Positions 1-10,484 are shown, counted from the stretch's first letter. The stretch: DNA of 64,000 bases from Gonocerus acuteangulatus (GCA_946811695.1 OX328123.1:156201773-156265772), one strand, 5' to 3'. Numbers and translations: made by a program. Notes: a model not told the origin generated them from the letters alone.

Positions 1-660
1 TCGGTTCATTAGGAGGGGGGGGTTTACTCCGGACCCACAATACCAATTCGCCACTGCCAGCCGTGATTTTTGGTATATTTCGACGAAACTCGGTATTCGT
101 AGTGGTAATCTACAGGTAAATATGTGTTGTAAAAAGAAACTAAATCGGTTCATTAGAAGGGGGGGTTTACTCCGGACCCAAATTCCTAATATACTCATAC
201 CGGTCGTAATTTCTGCTGTATTGTAGCGAAACACTGTATACGTCGTGGGTAACTCGTGAGAAAGAAGTGTTGTAAAAATGAGCTGAATCGGTCAATTGGA
301 AAGCGGGGGTTTAATTTGTAATATATTTGAATAGAAAAGCCGGCAGACGTAGGTTCACAAAGACGCCGCAAGGAGCGCTTTCTACCAATAGAGTGACTGT
401 ATCCTGTTCCTGAATTAGATCAAAATACGATAATATGAGGATTTTTGTATTTATTACGTAGTGTAATAGGTACCATGTGTAAACATAACTCTGGATGCAA
501 ATTAATAATTGATCAGTTACTCATTACAAAATGAGAACTATTCACGTTTTTATTTTATTTATGTAGGATATTTTAAGCAAATTGTTCTGGAAAGCAGTCT
601 ACACTACCCAAATTCTGAGGAAAGTGCTTAGTTATGCAGCTCCTGCGTGACGGACTTTTT
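1..660 (-). mobile_element. Family A element (Helentron/HINE-like), cut by window edge
   Basis: This is the 5' part of a non-autonomous element seen many times here; the 5' end is at 660 on the minus strand. It ends with the family terminal motif (minus strand GTCCGTCACGCAGGAGCTGC) followed by the subterminal repeat AGCACTTTCCTC. The body holds degenerate tandem blocks of about 130-150 bp, each with a G run followed by TTTACTCC. The (TA)n tract and 3' hairpin are beyond the window start. Naming it Helentron-like is inference from architecture; no coding capacity is visible. Confidence 0.8.
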
Positions 661-1340
661 GTTTTCTATTCCCATCTTTGAGTAAGTACGTTTTGGTAAA
701 AAAAAAAGTGGAATCAACTCAAATTTTAGTTTAGGGTCCTCTGAAACGACAGATTGTGTTGAAAATGTTTTGGCATTGATCCAAACTAAGATACATCAAT
801 TTATGTAAGAAATTTTGTCGTGGTAGACCAGGGCACATAAATCGCATCACATGTGACTGAGGTCTAATCAAATTGCACGATGAATTTTCGAGTGCCAAAA
901 GTTTCATCAGCGAATTTCTCCATGCTTTCAACAAGTTTTTTACATATGATTTCTAATTTCCTTGCCTGTTATTCCCAGTTATATGCATGATATTGATCCT
1001 GTTTGGGATAAATCCGGCCCTGGCATGAAATCCGTTGAATACCCCCCGGAATGCCTGATGGTTACGGGCGTCGCTTTGACCTCAGCATGATTGAAGAGAG
1101 TTGCTACTTAAAACGTTCCCACGCCTCAATGATAAACACGCTTATTGTCCATCTTCTTATCATAGCGTGGGTGCAACAGGTCCGTGTATAGGAAATAATT
1201 TCGGAAGAAGCTGGGATGACCTTTGGGGTTTGGAAGGGTATGGAAGATAAAAATAGTGAGTTTTATGGTAAACCAAGGTAAATTTACACCAGGTTATTTT
1301 TACAAGAAATTTTCTTAACCAAACGGCAAAAACAACTTAT
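661..1340. other. Unassigned spacer
   Basis: I recognise no gene, repeat family or RNA here. A short open frame at 731-934 on the minus strand has no recognisable motif and its continuation is broken by stops. Confidence 0.5.
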
Positions 1341-2268
1341 AAAAGTCTGTCACGCAGGAGCTGCATAACTAAGCACTTTCCTCTGAATTTTTGTAGTTTA
1401 GACTACATTACTGAATAATTTGCTGTAAATAACCTACATAAATAAAATAAAACCGTGAATAGTTCTGCTAATTTACATTTCATATCAGAACTGTTCAATT
1501 ATTAATTTTGTAAATAATTTGCTTCCAGAGTTATGTTAATACATGATACTGTACTACTTAATAAATACACAAAAACTTCATTTTCCGTCATTTGATCTGA
1601 CGCAAGAACAGGATACAGTCCCACTAGTGGGAGATAGCGCTCCTCGCGGCGGCTTTGGGAACCTACGCCTGGCGGACCTGATTCTAGTGAAACAGAGCTT
1701 AAAGTAAACCCTCCTTTCCAATAGACCGATTTACTTCATTTTTACAACACTTCTTTCTCATGAGATACCCACGACGTATACCGCGTTTCGTTGCAATACA
1801 GCATGAATTACGACCGGTATGAGTATAGTAGTACTTTAGGTCTGGAGTAACCCCCCCCCCCTCCAAATAACCCTATTTAGTTCATTTTTACAACCCATTT
1901 TTCTCTGTTGATTACTACCACGAATACCTAGTTTCGTTGAAATGTAACAAAAATTACGGCTGGTAGTGGCAAATTGATAATGTGGGTCCGGAGTAACCCC
2001 CCCCTCCTAATGAACCAATTTTGTTAATTTTTACAACGTATTTCTCTCTTTATATCAACATAACGAATACCGAGTTTCGTTGAAATATAATAAAAACTAC
2101 GGCTGGCATGGTCAAATTAGTGTTTTGGGTCCGGGGTAAACCCCCGCTCCCGGTGGACTGATTTTGGCGGTTAACGAACTCGTACAATCGTTTGCTAATT
2201 GAACGCTATATACCACGTTTCGTGAAGAAAAGACAAATACTCTGGCCGCTATCGTGTTAGCAGTAATA

Positions 2269-2324
<56 letters not shown>

Positions 2325-2331
<7 letters not shown>

Positions 2332-2662
2332 TTTTAAGCTACTTCGCTGGGAATTAAATGTGTTGTGCATTCGGCATCTGTCTCCAGCGGTCTTGCTCCT
2401 CCTGTCATCGCAATATTTCGCCGGATTCCTCTCCGAAGCGGACGGAGACAGTCGACTCCCCATTGGCCCACAGCCCCCCAAACTTATTGGCTCGCACAAT
2501 CTCCGTCCAAGGCGTATAAAGGGAGCCCAGACCAAGGACGGACTCATTCCCTTACCGACCAGCAAGGATGAATGACTGCCTGAAGAAGCCGGAGAGGAAT
2601 CCGGCGAAATATTGCGATGACAGGAAGAGCAAGACCGCTGGAGACAGATGCCGAATGAACAA

Positions 2663-2665
<3 letters not shown>
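2325..2665 (+). mobile_element. Family G hairpin element with hammerhead-like core
   Basis: The element lies between two (TA)n tracts. It has near-perfect inverted arms of about 70 bp (2369-2440 and 2587-2657) built around AATATTTCGCCGGATTCC and its complement, and an unrelated centre of about 145 bp. Related sequences are at 23459-23695, 25018-25218, 27886-28005 and 53593-53720. The right arm carries a complete hammerhead-like core (separate entry). It encodes no convincing protein; the open frames across it are side effects of the inverted repeat and the TA run. Confidence 0.65.
2575..2616 (+). ncRNA. Hammerhead-ribozyme-like motif (family G)
   Basis: CTGAAGA at 2580-2586 is followed by stem II GCCGGA (2588-2593) with TCCGGC (2600-2605), then GAAA (2606-2609) and TATT. 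The order CUGANGA, stem II, GAAA matches the conserved hammerhead core. Helix III would be the self-complementary AUAU, too short to form within one molecule, as reported for dimer-acting hammerheads of Penelope-like elements. Helix I is weak: three pairs including one G-U. Activity is inferred, not shown. Confidence 0.55.
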
Positions 2666-2707
<42 letters not shown>

Positions 2708-2711
<4 letters not shown>

Positions 2712-3694
2712 TTATTTATTTCCTTCCCTAAGTAACCCTTAAGGAAGGGAGTTTATTTTTATTTTCTACATGACAAATGTACATAGCATGTAATTGATTA
2801 CATATTAATATTTATATTCTTTATGATTACATTCTAAATGTAGAACATAAAGGAGAAAAATGAAACAAAATAAAAGAAAGAGAAATAAAGGAATTAGAAT
2901 ACAAAAACAAAACTAGATCTCTTATATAAAAGAAATCGAAGGATTTTTTTTTTTCACCTATAATGTTTTTACCAGTATCCCATCATTTTTGTATAAATAT
3001 GTTCAGCATATTTTAGTAAAGCCCTCTCACACTTAAGAAATAATATTTTTTCTGCAACAGGCCAATGTCCTATGTGTTTGGTCACGTATGTCTGTAATGT
3101 TTTTCTTTCTTCAGTTAGAAGTGTGCAGTCGTACAATAAGTGGTGATATGTCTGTGTTGTATTCAAGTCACAGTAACAGCTTTCATCTTGGCTTAGTCCA
3201 AATCTATAATAGTATGAATTAACTGTCCCATGTCCTGTTAATAATTGTGTCATGTAAAAATTTGTTTTAGCATACGTTTTGTCAAATTATTCTTTAATGT
3301 CTGTTATAAATATCTTTAAGTGTTGTCCTTTTGTAGTTGAAGTCCAGTCTTCTTGCCATTGTCTTATTGTATCAGTCAGTAATTGTCTTTTTAAATGTGT
3401 TTTTGCTATTTTGTTGTAGCATTCTGGAATTCTTAGATCATTAGAGGCTGATTTAGCTGCTAGGTCAGCAAGTTCATTTCCAAGAATACCAGAATGCCCT
3501 TTAATCCATATGAAGTGTACGTGTATGTTTCGTTGAGTAAGATTGTAAAGTATTTGTTCAGTAAGTGGGTCATGAATTGTGTAATTATTTAATGATTGGA
3601 GTGTGTTTTGACTGTCAGTATAGATGTTTACATGTCTAATTTGTTCTTGTCTCTGTATGTATAGCAAACTCTGTAGTACCGCAAATTTTTCAGC

Positions 3695-3698
<4 letters not shown>
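2708..3698 (-). pseudogene. 5'-truncated non-LTR retrotransposon: RNase H and C-terminal finger
   Basis: Reading down the minus strand from 3698, a frame of about 136 codons (to 3287) carries RNase H motifs: IYTDSQ with a catalytic Asp, then IKGHSGILGNELADLAAKSA with the terminal Asp. A second frame (3253-2969) follows after a frameshift and contains a Cys-Cys-His-Cys pattern (CYC, HHLLYDC) typical of the tail of I/R1/Jockey-like ORF2 proteins. The reverse transcriptase is missing: the copy begins abruptly at a TA tract. An A/T-rich 3' region extends to about 2708. It is a dead fragment because of the truncation and frame break. Confidence 0.8.
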
Positions 3699-3731
<33 letters not shown>

Positions 3732-3954
3732 TTTAATAGGGGTCATTTTCGGTGTCTACTAGGTAGGATCGATAAAGATTTGAAGAAATTTTTTAAAAAT
3801 TCCGACATGAGTGCAACCTCAATAGCTACTTTCCTTCGGAGGAAAGTGCTAAAATGTTATTTTTAACTAATTAATTTGTCATTTTTGTTCCATGTCTATG
3901 ATTTTTAAAATCTTCATGCTACAATTTGTATTACCCTGAATAGTTTTATACATT

Positions 3955-4260
3955 ACTAGCTGTTACCCAGTGTACCATGCTACACCAACTTTCTATTATA
4001 TAGTAGTAAGGAACAAACATACAGCTGGTAGATTTTTTTCGCCTTGCGTATGACACTTCCCGTATCAAGACCTACCTGTGTGCCAAGTTTGGTCAACATC
4101 GGTCAAACGGTGTGGATTTGTATAAGGAAAAAACAGACAGACAGAAAGCTGACAGATGATTTTGACCTAGCCTATGACACTCCCCGTATCAACCCCTACC
4201 TGTGTGTCAAGTTTGGTCAAAATCGCTTAAAAGCTGTGGATATATATGAGGAATAAATTG
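3955..4260 (+). repeat. Tandem copy of a dispersed arthropod-type repeat
   Basis: The segment starts with ACTAGCTGTTACCCAGTG and holds two related blocks of about 120 bp, each with CCCGTATCAA, then CAAGTTTGGTCAA and a GACAGACAG run. A shorter match lies at 7467-7510. Phrases of this kind (asking whether a sequence is followed by 'caagtttggtcaaaatcgg') are frequent in tails of arthropod retroelements, but I cannot name the family. The open frame across it is a by-product. Confidence 0.5.
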
Positions 4261-4428
4261 AATGGCTTTTTCTTTTTCTGTTCCACAATATAGTATCCCT
4301 ATACTGTGGGAGTTCATTTAGATTCTGCAGGTTCCATCTTCCAATGCTGCCTGCATTACAATCAAAGTAATATACATTTTTTTTTTATAATTAGTTTTAA
4401 GTATAATAATAATAATATTAAGATAGAG

Positions 4429-4616
4429 GGGTCTCCCGTGGTCTAATGGCTAGCGCCTTGGATTCATAAGCGGGAGATGGTGGGTTCGATTCCCAACCTC
4501 CGGCAGGAATTTTATCATCCCACGGCTCGCTGGTGAAATTCCTCGCTACACCCTGGATGTCGGCGCTAATGACCTAGATGTAGATGTGCCGTAAAAAAAA
4601 AGAAAAAAAAAAAAAA
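4429..4616 (+). mobile_element. tRNA-derived SINE (family SINE-A) with target duplication
   Basis: The head is tRNA-like with an A box (TGGTCTAATGG) and a perfect B box (GGTTCGATTCCC), followed by an unrelated body and an A-rich tail. It is flanked by a 15-bp direct repeat, AATATTAAGATAGAG, at 4414-4428 and 4617-4631, the signature of LINE-mediated insertion. A second copy is at 59097-59284. It is not a tRNA gene: the acceptor arms do not pair well and the body continues past the tRNA part. Confidence 0.88.
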
Positions 4617-4631
4617 AATATTAAGATAGAG

Positions 4632-5600
4632 AAATATGATAGCGTAATGATAACAACTATAATAATAATACAAATAAAAATAGTAACAATAATATTGAAA
4701 AAGAAACAAATTATAATATCAAAATTATAAATTAATTGAAAGAAATGAAAAAAAAAAAGAATGAATATAAATGAATAAAATAAAATAAAATAACTGATTA
4801 ATGAAAAGAAAACGTCCGTTCTTGCAATGGCTTATTCTTGCGATTGTTAAAACAAAATTCAATCAGGATTGTGGTCATGAGAAACTGTTCAATTATTTAC
4901 AGCAGCATTATTTTTCAAAAACAAATGCACTACTTTTCTCATTTGTTCCGATACTAAACATAAAGGTTTGAATTCTGTATACGCACTTTTAATAAGATTA
5001 TATGATATAATAATAAAAAATAATGATTTGTCAAAATGAAATTATGTACAGTGATAATCCATCGTCTCAGTTTAAAAATAAATATAGGTCACGATTGCTT
5101 TACATACATTCAGAAAAATTTCACTAAAGTTTTAGCGGAAATATTTTACTACAGCTCATGACAAACGTGTAGTAGATAGGGTGGGAGAAAGAGTAAAATC
5201 CTTGGCCTCTAATGGATGTTATGAGCAAATCTGAAACTAAAAATGTAAAAAACTCAGTAGAGTTTGCTAATGTTGCATCTAGTTTAATGACAAACACTAC
5301 AATTCTCCGTATGAGCCAAGTAGATATTGAGCCTGCTATAAGTTCGGACAGTCCATGGGTTACTGTTAAAGACATAGTTTTTATTAAGCAAATGCATGTG
5401 ATAAAATGAAATTCACAAATCAAAAATTCAACTATGGAAAACAAACTGAAACCAGCAAGTTAACAGATCAAAAACTTAATAATATTCTGTGAAATGTCAG
5501 TTTTTAAATAATTTCATTAGTAGTTTTTGGTAATCTTAATGGAGGGGGGGGGGGGGTTAAGAGGATCATGAAGTTATTTGGACATGGGCCCGTAATTCCT
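4632..5600. other. AT-rich spacer without recognised genes
   Basis: The region contains simple A/T-rich sequence, a G run near 5543-5556 and overlapping short open frames on both strands at 5124-5444 with no recognisable motif. I see no splice-linked coding signal. Confidence 0.5.
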
Positions 5601-5606
5601 CTCGGA

Positions 5607-5870
5607 GGCCCTGGACAATACTAAGGTTTCCCTGGACAATACTAAGGTTTCTCTGGACAATACTAAGGTTTCCCTGGACAATACTAAGGTTTCCCTGGAC
5701 AATACTAAGGTTTCCTGGACAATACTAAGGTTTCCCTGGACAACACTAAAGTTTCCCTGGACAATACTAAGGTTTCCCTGGACAATACTAAGGTTTCCCT
5801 GGGCAATATTAAGGCTTCCCAGGACAATAATAATGTTTCCCTGGACAATACTAAGGTTTCCTTGGACCAG
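5607..5870 (+). repeat. 21-bp minisatellite, about 12 units
   Basis: The consensus unit is CTGGACAATACTAAGGTTTCC (21 bp), repeated head to tail with occasional single-base changes and one unit a base short. The ends decay (AAGGCTTCC and TAATGTTTCC variants). The units are adjacent with no unique spacers, so this is not a CRISPR array. Confidence 0.9.
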
Positions 5871-6000
5871 GGACGGAAAGGGTGATAAGAGGAGATAGGG
5901 AAGGGTTTGGAGTATGAACTCTTTGGACCATCAGGGGATCTAGCTTTATTAATTTATTTGCACCTTAAATAAATGTTGTTTACGTTATTCATTTTATTCT

Positions 6001-6072
6001 CTTTATTTAAATTTTAACGTACATTATTATTAACTAAGAATTTTGGGACGGGTTATCTATAGGTTACCACCC
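6001..6072 (-). mobile_element. 3' fragment of SINE-C
   Basis: The minus strand matches the tail of the complete SINE-C at 56140-56351: GGTGGTAACCTATAGATAAC, then cccgtccta-like text and the TTAGTTAATAATA tail. The tRNA-like head is missing. Confidence 0.7.
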
Positions 6073-6246
6073 TATTCACTTTATTGTCATATGATAATTT
6101 AAGAAGATAATACTAAAAAATCACGGTGATCGCAGTCACTAGCGCTCTAATTGTGCAATAGATAGAAGAGGGTAAAGAAGGGTGAGATTATAGGGCTTCA
6201 TGAGAATTAACAAAACTATATTTTTTGTGCAAAAATGAGTTATATT

Positions 6247-6663
6247 AGCGCGGTTCCTCCCTCCCTCCCATAAAAAAAAAATCAGTCCCGTAACAGGCCA
6301 CAAGGGCCCAGAGGGGCAGATACTGTAGAGGTATCTGATTCTTGACCATACGGCACGCTTGGGAGATAGTGTGGTCAACACTATGCTCCGGCCGCCTGAT
6401 TTTCCCCTTGGCTGCTTCGACTGCTAGAGTCATTAGCACCCAAGGTACCCATTATTAATTAAATTAATTAAAGGCTGGGTGAGTCTAGGGACGATCTGGG
6501 ACCCCAAATCCAATCCTCGAACGGCAGCACTAGAAGAAAAAATCTTTAGTGCGCGCTCGGGTTTTGAACCTGGTCCTCCAGTTCATTAGTCGAGTGCTCT
6601 ACCACTGAGCTATCCTCGCCCCCCCCCTCCCTCCCATAAATCAATAATATAACGGTGGTTCAA

Positions 6664-6711
<48 letters not shown>

Positions 6712-6951
6712 CTGTTCGCTCTCTATGTGCCAGACAAATGGTCCAATTGTGATGAAATTTGGTACAAAAATCTTTCGCCTAATTTGAAAGGATAAGTTCG
6801 TTAACCAGCAGAATCCGTCCACCGGAAAATGCTTTTTGGGGCGAAATTCGCGCCAAAAAAATCGTACCGCTTACGTTATCGAGTTCATGAAACGGAGCAG
6901 CGCTATGATGACGCAGTTCCTGCGCGTCGGACTTTTTGCCAAATTTTCAGC
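6247..6951 (-). mobile_element. Family H element (Helentron/HINE-like), interrupted by SINE-B
   Basis: The 3' hairpin end (AGCGCGGTTCC on the plus strand) is at 6247; after the SINE-B insertion the family resumes at 6641 with the ACGGTGGTTCAAATTT segment, a (TA)n tract at 6671-6708, the GAAATTTGGTACAAAAATCT segment, and the family 5' terminal motif near 6900-6951 (plus strand ACGCAGTTCCTGCGCGTCGG). Much of the 5' body is missing relative to 55801-57446. Confidence 0.7.
6275..6625 (-). mobile_element. tRNA-derived SINE-B with 15-bp target duplication
   Basis: On the minus strand the head reads as a tRNA-like unit with A box (TAGCTCAGTGGTAGAGC) and B-box-like GGTTCAAAACCCG. The body includes ATACGGCA and AGATACTATAG-type segments shared with 13178-13516 and 19557-19829. 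Direct repeats CCTCCCTCCCATAAA flank it (6260-6274 and 6626-6640), showing insertion into family H. The 3' end runs into a T run on its own strand rather than a poly(A) tail. Confidence 0.88.
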
Positions 6952-7880
6952 TTGAGTTTCGAGCATTCATCGGGGCTATGAGAAGGCTTTGATTTGTCGA
7001 TGCGCCGTTAAAAAAAAATAAATAAAATAAAAAATAAAAATAAAAATAAAGCGAATAGGTAATATGGGTGCCATTGAAATATTTTATGAATGCATTCTGC
7101 AAGAAATATGATACATTATTGTAGAATCAACAAGTAACAAGATACCTTTCACTAACATTAGCTACGTTGTAGAAAAGAGAAAGCATCAATTAAATTTAAT
7201 TACCTTTCCGTAAAGAATGGAAATGAGGAAAAGTGCTGATAGCATAAAATGGCAGTTTGGTTTTCTCTGTTAATTAACGTATGTAGCATTATTATCAGAG
7301 AGAATGGTTACAATAGTAGTTATTTATGACAATACACTGTGAAAACAATTTCTGGACGCCTTGTTTCATTAGAGCTTAAATGCCTAGAAGACGATTTTTA
7401 TTTTTATTCGAATAAGAAATTGTGTGGATAACTCATTATGACCTCTCTAGACATATCCACAGGGAAATTGACCTAGCCTGTGACACTCCCCGTATCAAGA
7501 CCTGCCTATGTCCCTTAAATGTTTGTAATGCTAACAGCACGTGATCGGTCACCCATTCAAGTACTGACCACGCCCGACATTCCTTATACCACCACTTTAA
7601 AAGCAAAAACCTATCAGACATCGAAGAAATCAAATTTTTCTGTGATGGCTCATCTGGCCAGAATAAAAACGTTTCTGTGATAGGTATGTTAGCAAGCTTC
7701 TTAATGAAACAAGGAATTCCCATAAAATGTCTATTATCTATCCTGTTGTTGGTCATTCTTTCCTTCCTGCTGATCGTGTCGTCGGCCGTATCGAAAATTA
7801 AAATAAAAAAATGGATACAATAACAGACCCTCAAGAATACTTCGATTTATTTTCTCAGTTTAAAACCGTTCCACGAGTCA
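6952..7880. other. Spacer with a short dispersed repeat and a 5S-like piece
   Basis: Most of this stretch is unassigned. At 7467-7510 there is a fragment related to the repeat at 3955-4260 (CTCCCCGTATCAAGACCTGC). A 132-codon open frame on the minus strand (7436-7834) crosses this fragment and the 5S-like segment and has no recognisable domain, so I do not call it a gene. Confidence 0.5.
7530..7579 (-). pseudogene. 5S rRNA-like fragment
   Basis: Plus-strand text with CGGTCACCCATTCAAGTACT followed by GACCACGCCCGAC resembles the complement of the conserved 3' half of animal 5S rRNA, and GCTAACAGCACG just before it fits the 3' terminal stem. The 5' half is absent. It could be a decayed 5S gene or the head of a 5S-derived SINE; 47041-47081 carries a related but more diverged piece. 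Confidence 0.5.
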
Positions 7881-8789
7881 AAAAAGTCCGTCACGCAGGA
7901 GCTGCATAACTAAGCACTTTCCTCAGAATTTGGGTAGTGTAGACTGCTTTCCAGAACAATTTGCTTAAAATATCCTACATAAATAAAATAAAAACATGAA
8001 TAGTTCTCATTTTGTAATGAGTAACTGATCAATTATTAATTTGCTTCCAGAGTTATTTTTACACATGGTACATACTACACTACGTAATAAATACAAAAAT
8101 CCTCATATTATCGTATTTTGATCTAACGCAGGAACAGGATACAGTCACTCTAGTGGTAGAAAGCGCTCCTTGCGGTGGCTTTGTGAACCTACGTCTGCCG
8201 GCTTTTCTATTCAAATATATTACAAATTAAACCCCCGCTTTCCGATTGACCGATTAAGCTCATTTTTACAACACTTCTTTCTCATGAGTTACCCACGACG
8301 TATACCGCGTTTCGTTACAATACCGCAGAAATTACGACCGGTATGAGTATATTAGGAATTTGGGTCCGGAGTAAACCCCCCCTTCTAATGAACCGATTTA
8401 GTTTATTTTTACAACACATATTTACCTGTGGATTAGCACTACGAATACCGAGTTTCGTCGAAATATACCAAAAATCACGGCTGGTAGTGGCGAATTGGTA
8501 TTGTGGGTCCGGAGTAAACCCCCCCCCCCTTCTAATGAACCGATTTTGTTCATTTTTATATCTCACTTTTCTCTCTATATTACCACTACGAATACCAAGT
8601 TTCGTTGAAATATAACAAATATTACGGCTGACAGTCAAATAAGTGTTTTGGGTTCGGGATAAACCCCCCCCCCCTTCCGGTGGACCGACTTTAGTGGTTA
8701 ACGAACTCGTTCAATCGTTTGCTAATTGAATGCTATATACCAAGTTTCGTGACGAAAAAACAAAAACTCTGGCCGCTATCGTGTTAACA

Positions 8790-8828
<39 letters not shown>

Positions 8829-8950
8829 TTTAACGGGGGTCATTTTCGGTGTCTACTAGGTAGGATCGATAAAGATTTGAAGAAATTTTTCAAAAATTCC
8901 GTCATGAGTCCAACCTCAATAGCTACTTTCCTTCGGAGGAAAGTGCTAAA
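7881..8950 (+). mobile_element. Family A element, complete copy
   Basis: 5' end: GTCCGTCACGCAGGAGCTGC, then AAGCACTTTCCTC. Body: three to four degenerate tandem blocks with C runs (plus strand GGAGTAAACCCCCCC) and text of the type CCGAGTTTCGTCGAAATAT. Core: (TA)n at 8792-8824. 3' module: ATTTTAACGGGGGTCATTTT to the hairpin ACTTTCCTTCGGAGGAAAGT and GCTAAAA. Length is 1.07 kb. It is followed after only 23 bp by a second copy in the same orientation. Open frames on both strands within the blocks are repeat artefacts. Confidence 0.82.
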
Positions 8951-8973
8951 AAAGAGGTAAATTAATTAACAAT

Positions 8974-9854
8974 AAAAAGTCCGTCACGCAGGAGCTGCAT
9001 AACTAAGCACTTTCCTCAGAATTTGGGTAGTGTAGACTGCTTTCCAGAACAATTTGCTTAAAATATCCTTCATAAATAAAATAAAAACATGAATAGTTCT
9101 CTTTTAATTTTGTAATGAGTAACTGATAAATTATTAATTTGCTTCCAGAGTTATGTTTACACATGGTACCTACTACACTACGTAATAAATACAAAAAAAC
9201 TCATATTATCGTATTTTGATCTAACGCAGGAACTGGATACAGTCCCTCTAGCGCTCCTTGCGGCGCCTTTGTGGACCTATGTCTGGATGGCTTTTCTCTT
9301 GAAATATATTACAAAGTAAACCCCCCCTTTCCGATTGACCGATTCAGCTCATTTTTATAACACTTCTTTCTCATGAGTTACCCACGTTCACCCAGCAGAA
9401 ATTACGACCAGTATGAGTATATTAGTAATTTGGGTCCTGAGTAAACCCCCCCTCTTAATGAACCGATTTAGTTTATTTTTACAACACATTTTTCTCTGTA
9501 GATTACCGTAACGAATACCGAGTTTCGTCGAAATATACCTAAAATCACGGCTGGTAGTGGCGAATTGGTATTGTCGGTCCGGAGTAAACCCCCTCTCCTT
9601 ATGAACCGATTTACTTCATTTTTATATCTCACTTTTCTCTCTATATTACCACTACGAATACCAAGTTTCGTTGAAATATAAGAAATATTACGGCTGAAAT
9701 GGTCAAATTAGTGTTTTGGGTTCGGGGTAAACCCCCCCTTCCGGTAGACCGATATTGGTGGTTAACGAACTCGTTCAATCGTTTGCTAATTGAATGCTAT
9801 ATACCAAGTTTCGTGACGAAAAAACAAAAACTCTGGCCGCTATCGTGTTAACAG

Positions 9855-9945
<91 letters not shown>

Positions 9946-10104
9946 TATATATAAATTTTAACGGGGGTCATTTTCGGTGTCTACTAGGTAGGATCGATAA
10001 AGATTTGAAGAAATTTTTCAAAAATTCCTTCATGAGTCCAACCTCAATAGCTACTTTCCTTCGGAGGAAAGTGCTAATACTTTCCTTCGGAGGAAAGTGC
10101 TAAA
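8974..10104 (+). mobile_element. Family A element, complete copy with doubled 3' hairpin
   Basis: It has the same order of parts as the upstream neighbour. The (TA)n tract at about 9860-9953 is interrupted by GCATA and GATATAT. The 3' terminal hairpin CTTTCCTTCGGAGGAAAGTG occurs twice in a row (about 10055-10104), the second copy directly after the CTAA of the first. Confidence 0.82.
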
Positions 10105-10484
10105 ATGGATGTGAACCTAAATAAATATTATTTATTATACAAAAACTTTGCTGTTTTTTTCTTCACCTCATATTATAAGCCTTATTGAAAGAGCAACTTA
10201 TGCTGTGAATTAAAACTCAGTCGTTCCAGTGTTGTGTGCAGCAAAACTCTTTCCTTTAAACATTTTGCTGCAAAACTTTCTCGTTCCATACTTCGTTAAT
10301 TTTTTTGTTTGGTACCTTTAAATCAGTATTTTTTTTTTTTTTTATACAGGATAGGTGTACCTTATAAAAGCAAAAAAAAAATTGTTATCTGACCGCTCTA
10401 CAAGACGTGGTTAGTTTTTTGAGTTTCCTGAAAAACTTGTTCCTGTAGAACGAACGAGTTTTGCATCTCACCTCCTCATATCAG
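10105..10484. other. Unassigned spacer
   Basis: AT-rich sequence with T and A homopolymers. No gene or known repeat recognised. Confidence 0.5.

Larger units (their letters stand above)
1341..3854 (+). mobile_element. Family A element with nested insertions in its (TA)n core
   Basis: The 5' end (CACGCAGGAGCTGC, then AAGCACTTTCCTC) lies at 1341-1385 and the body runs to the (TA)n tract at about 2268-2325. The 3' module resumes at 3729 and ends at the hairpin ACTTTCCTTCGGAGGAAAGT followed by GCTAAAA near 3854. Between the two halves, flanked by TA runs on both sides, sit a family G hairpin (2325-2665) and a LINE tail (2708-3698). The two outer halves match the uninterrupted copies at 7881-8950 and 53881-55141, which shows the inner parts are insertions. 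Confidence 0.75.

Noticed and set aside
2272..2667. 131-codon minus-strand ORF ending in repeated Tyr-Ile
   Set aside because: It is created by the (TA)n tract plus the family G inverted repeat; similar Tyr-Ile ORFs occur at every TA tract.
4429..4501. tRNA-like sequences at 4429, 6625 (minus), 13178, 56140 and 59097 as real tRNA genes
   Set aside because: Acceptor stems do not pair, the sequence continues into a shared non-tRNA body and, in three cases, target duplications flank the whole unit. They are SINE heads.
7436..7834. 132-codon minus-strand ORF
   Set aside because: It overlaps two dispersed repeat fragments, including the 5S-like piece, and shows no domain.
8315..8638. Overlapping ORFs on both strands in family A blocks
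   Set aside because: The frames follow the tandem blocks, occur on both strands and break in other copies of the same element.
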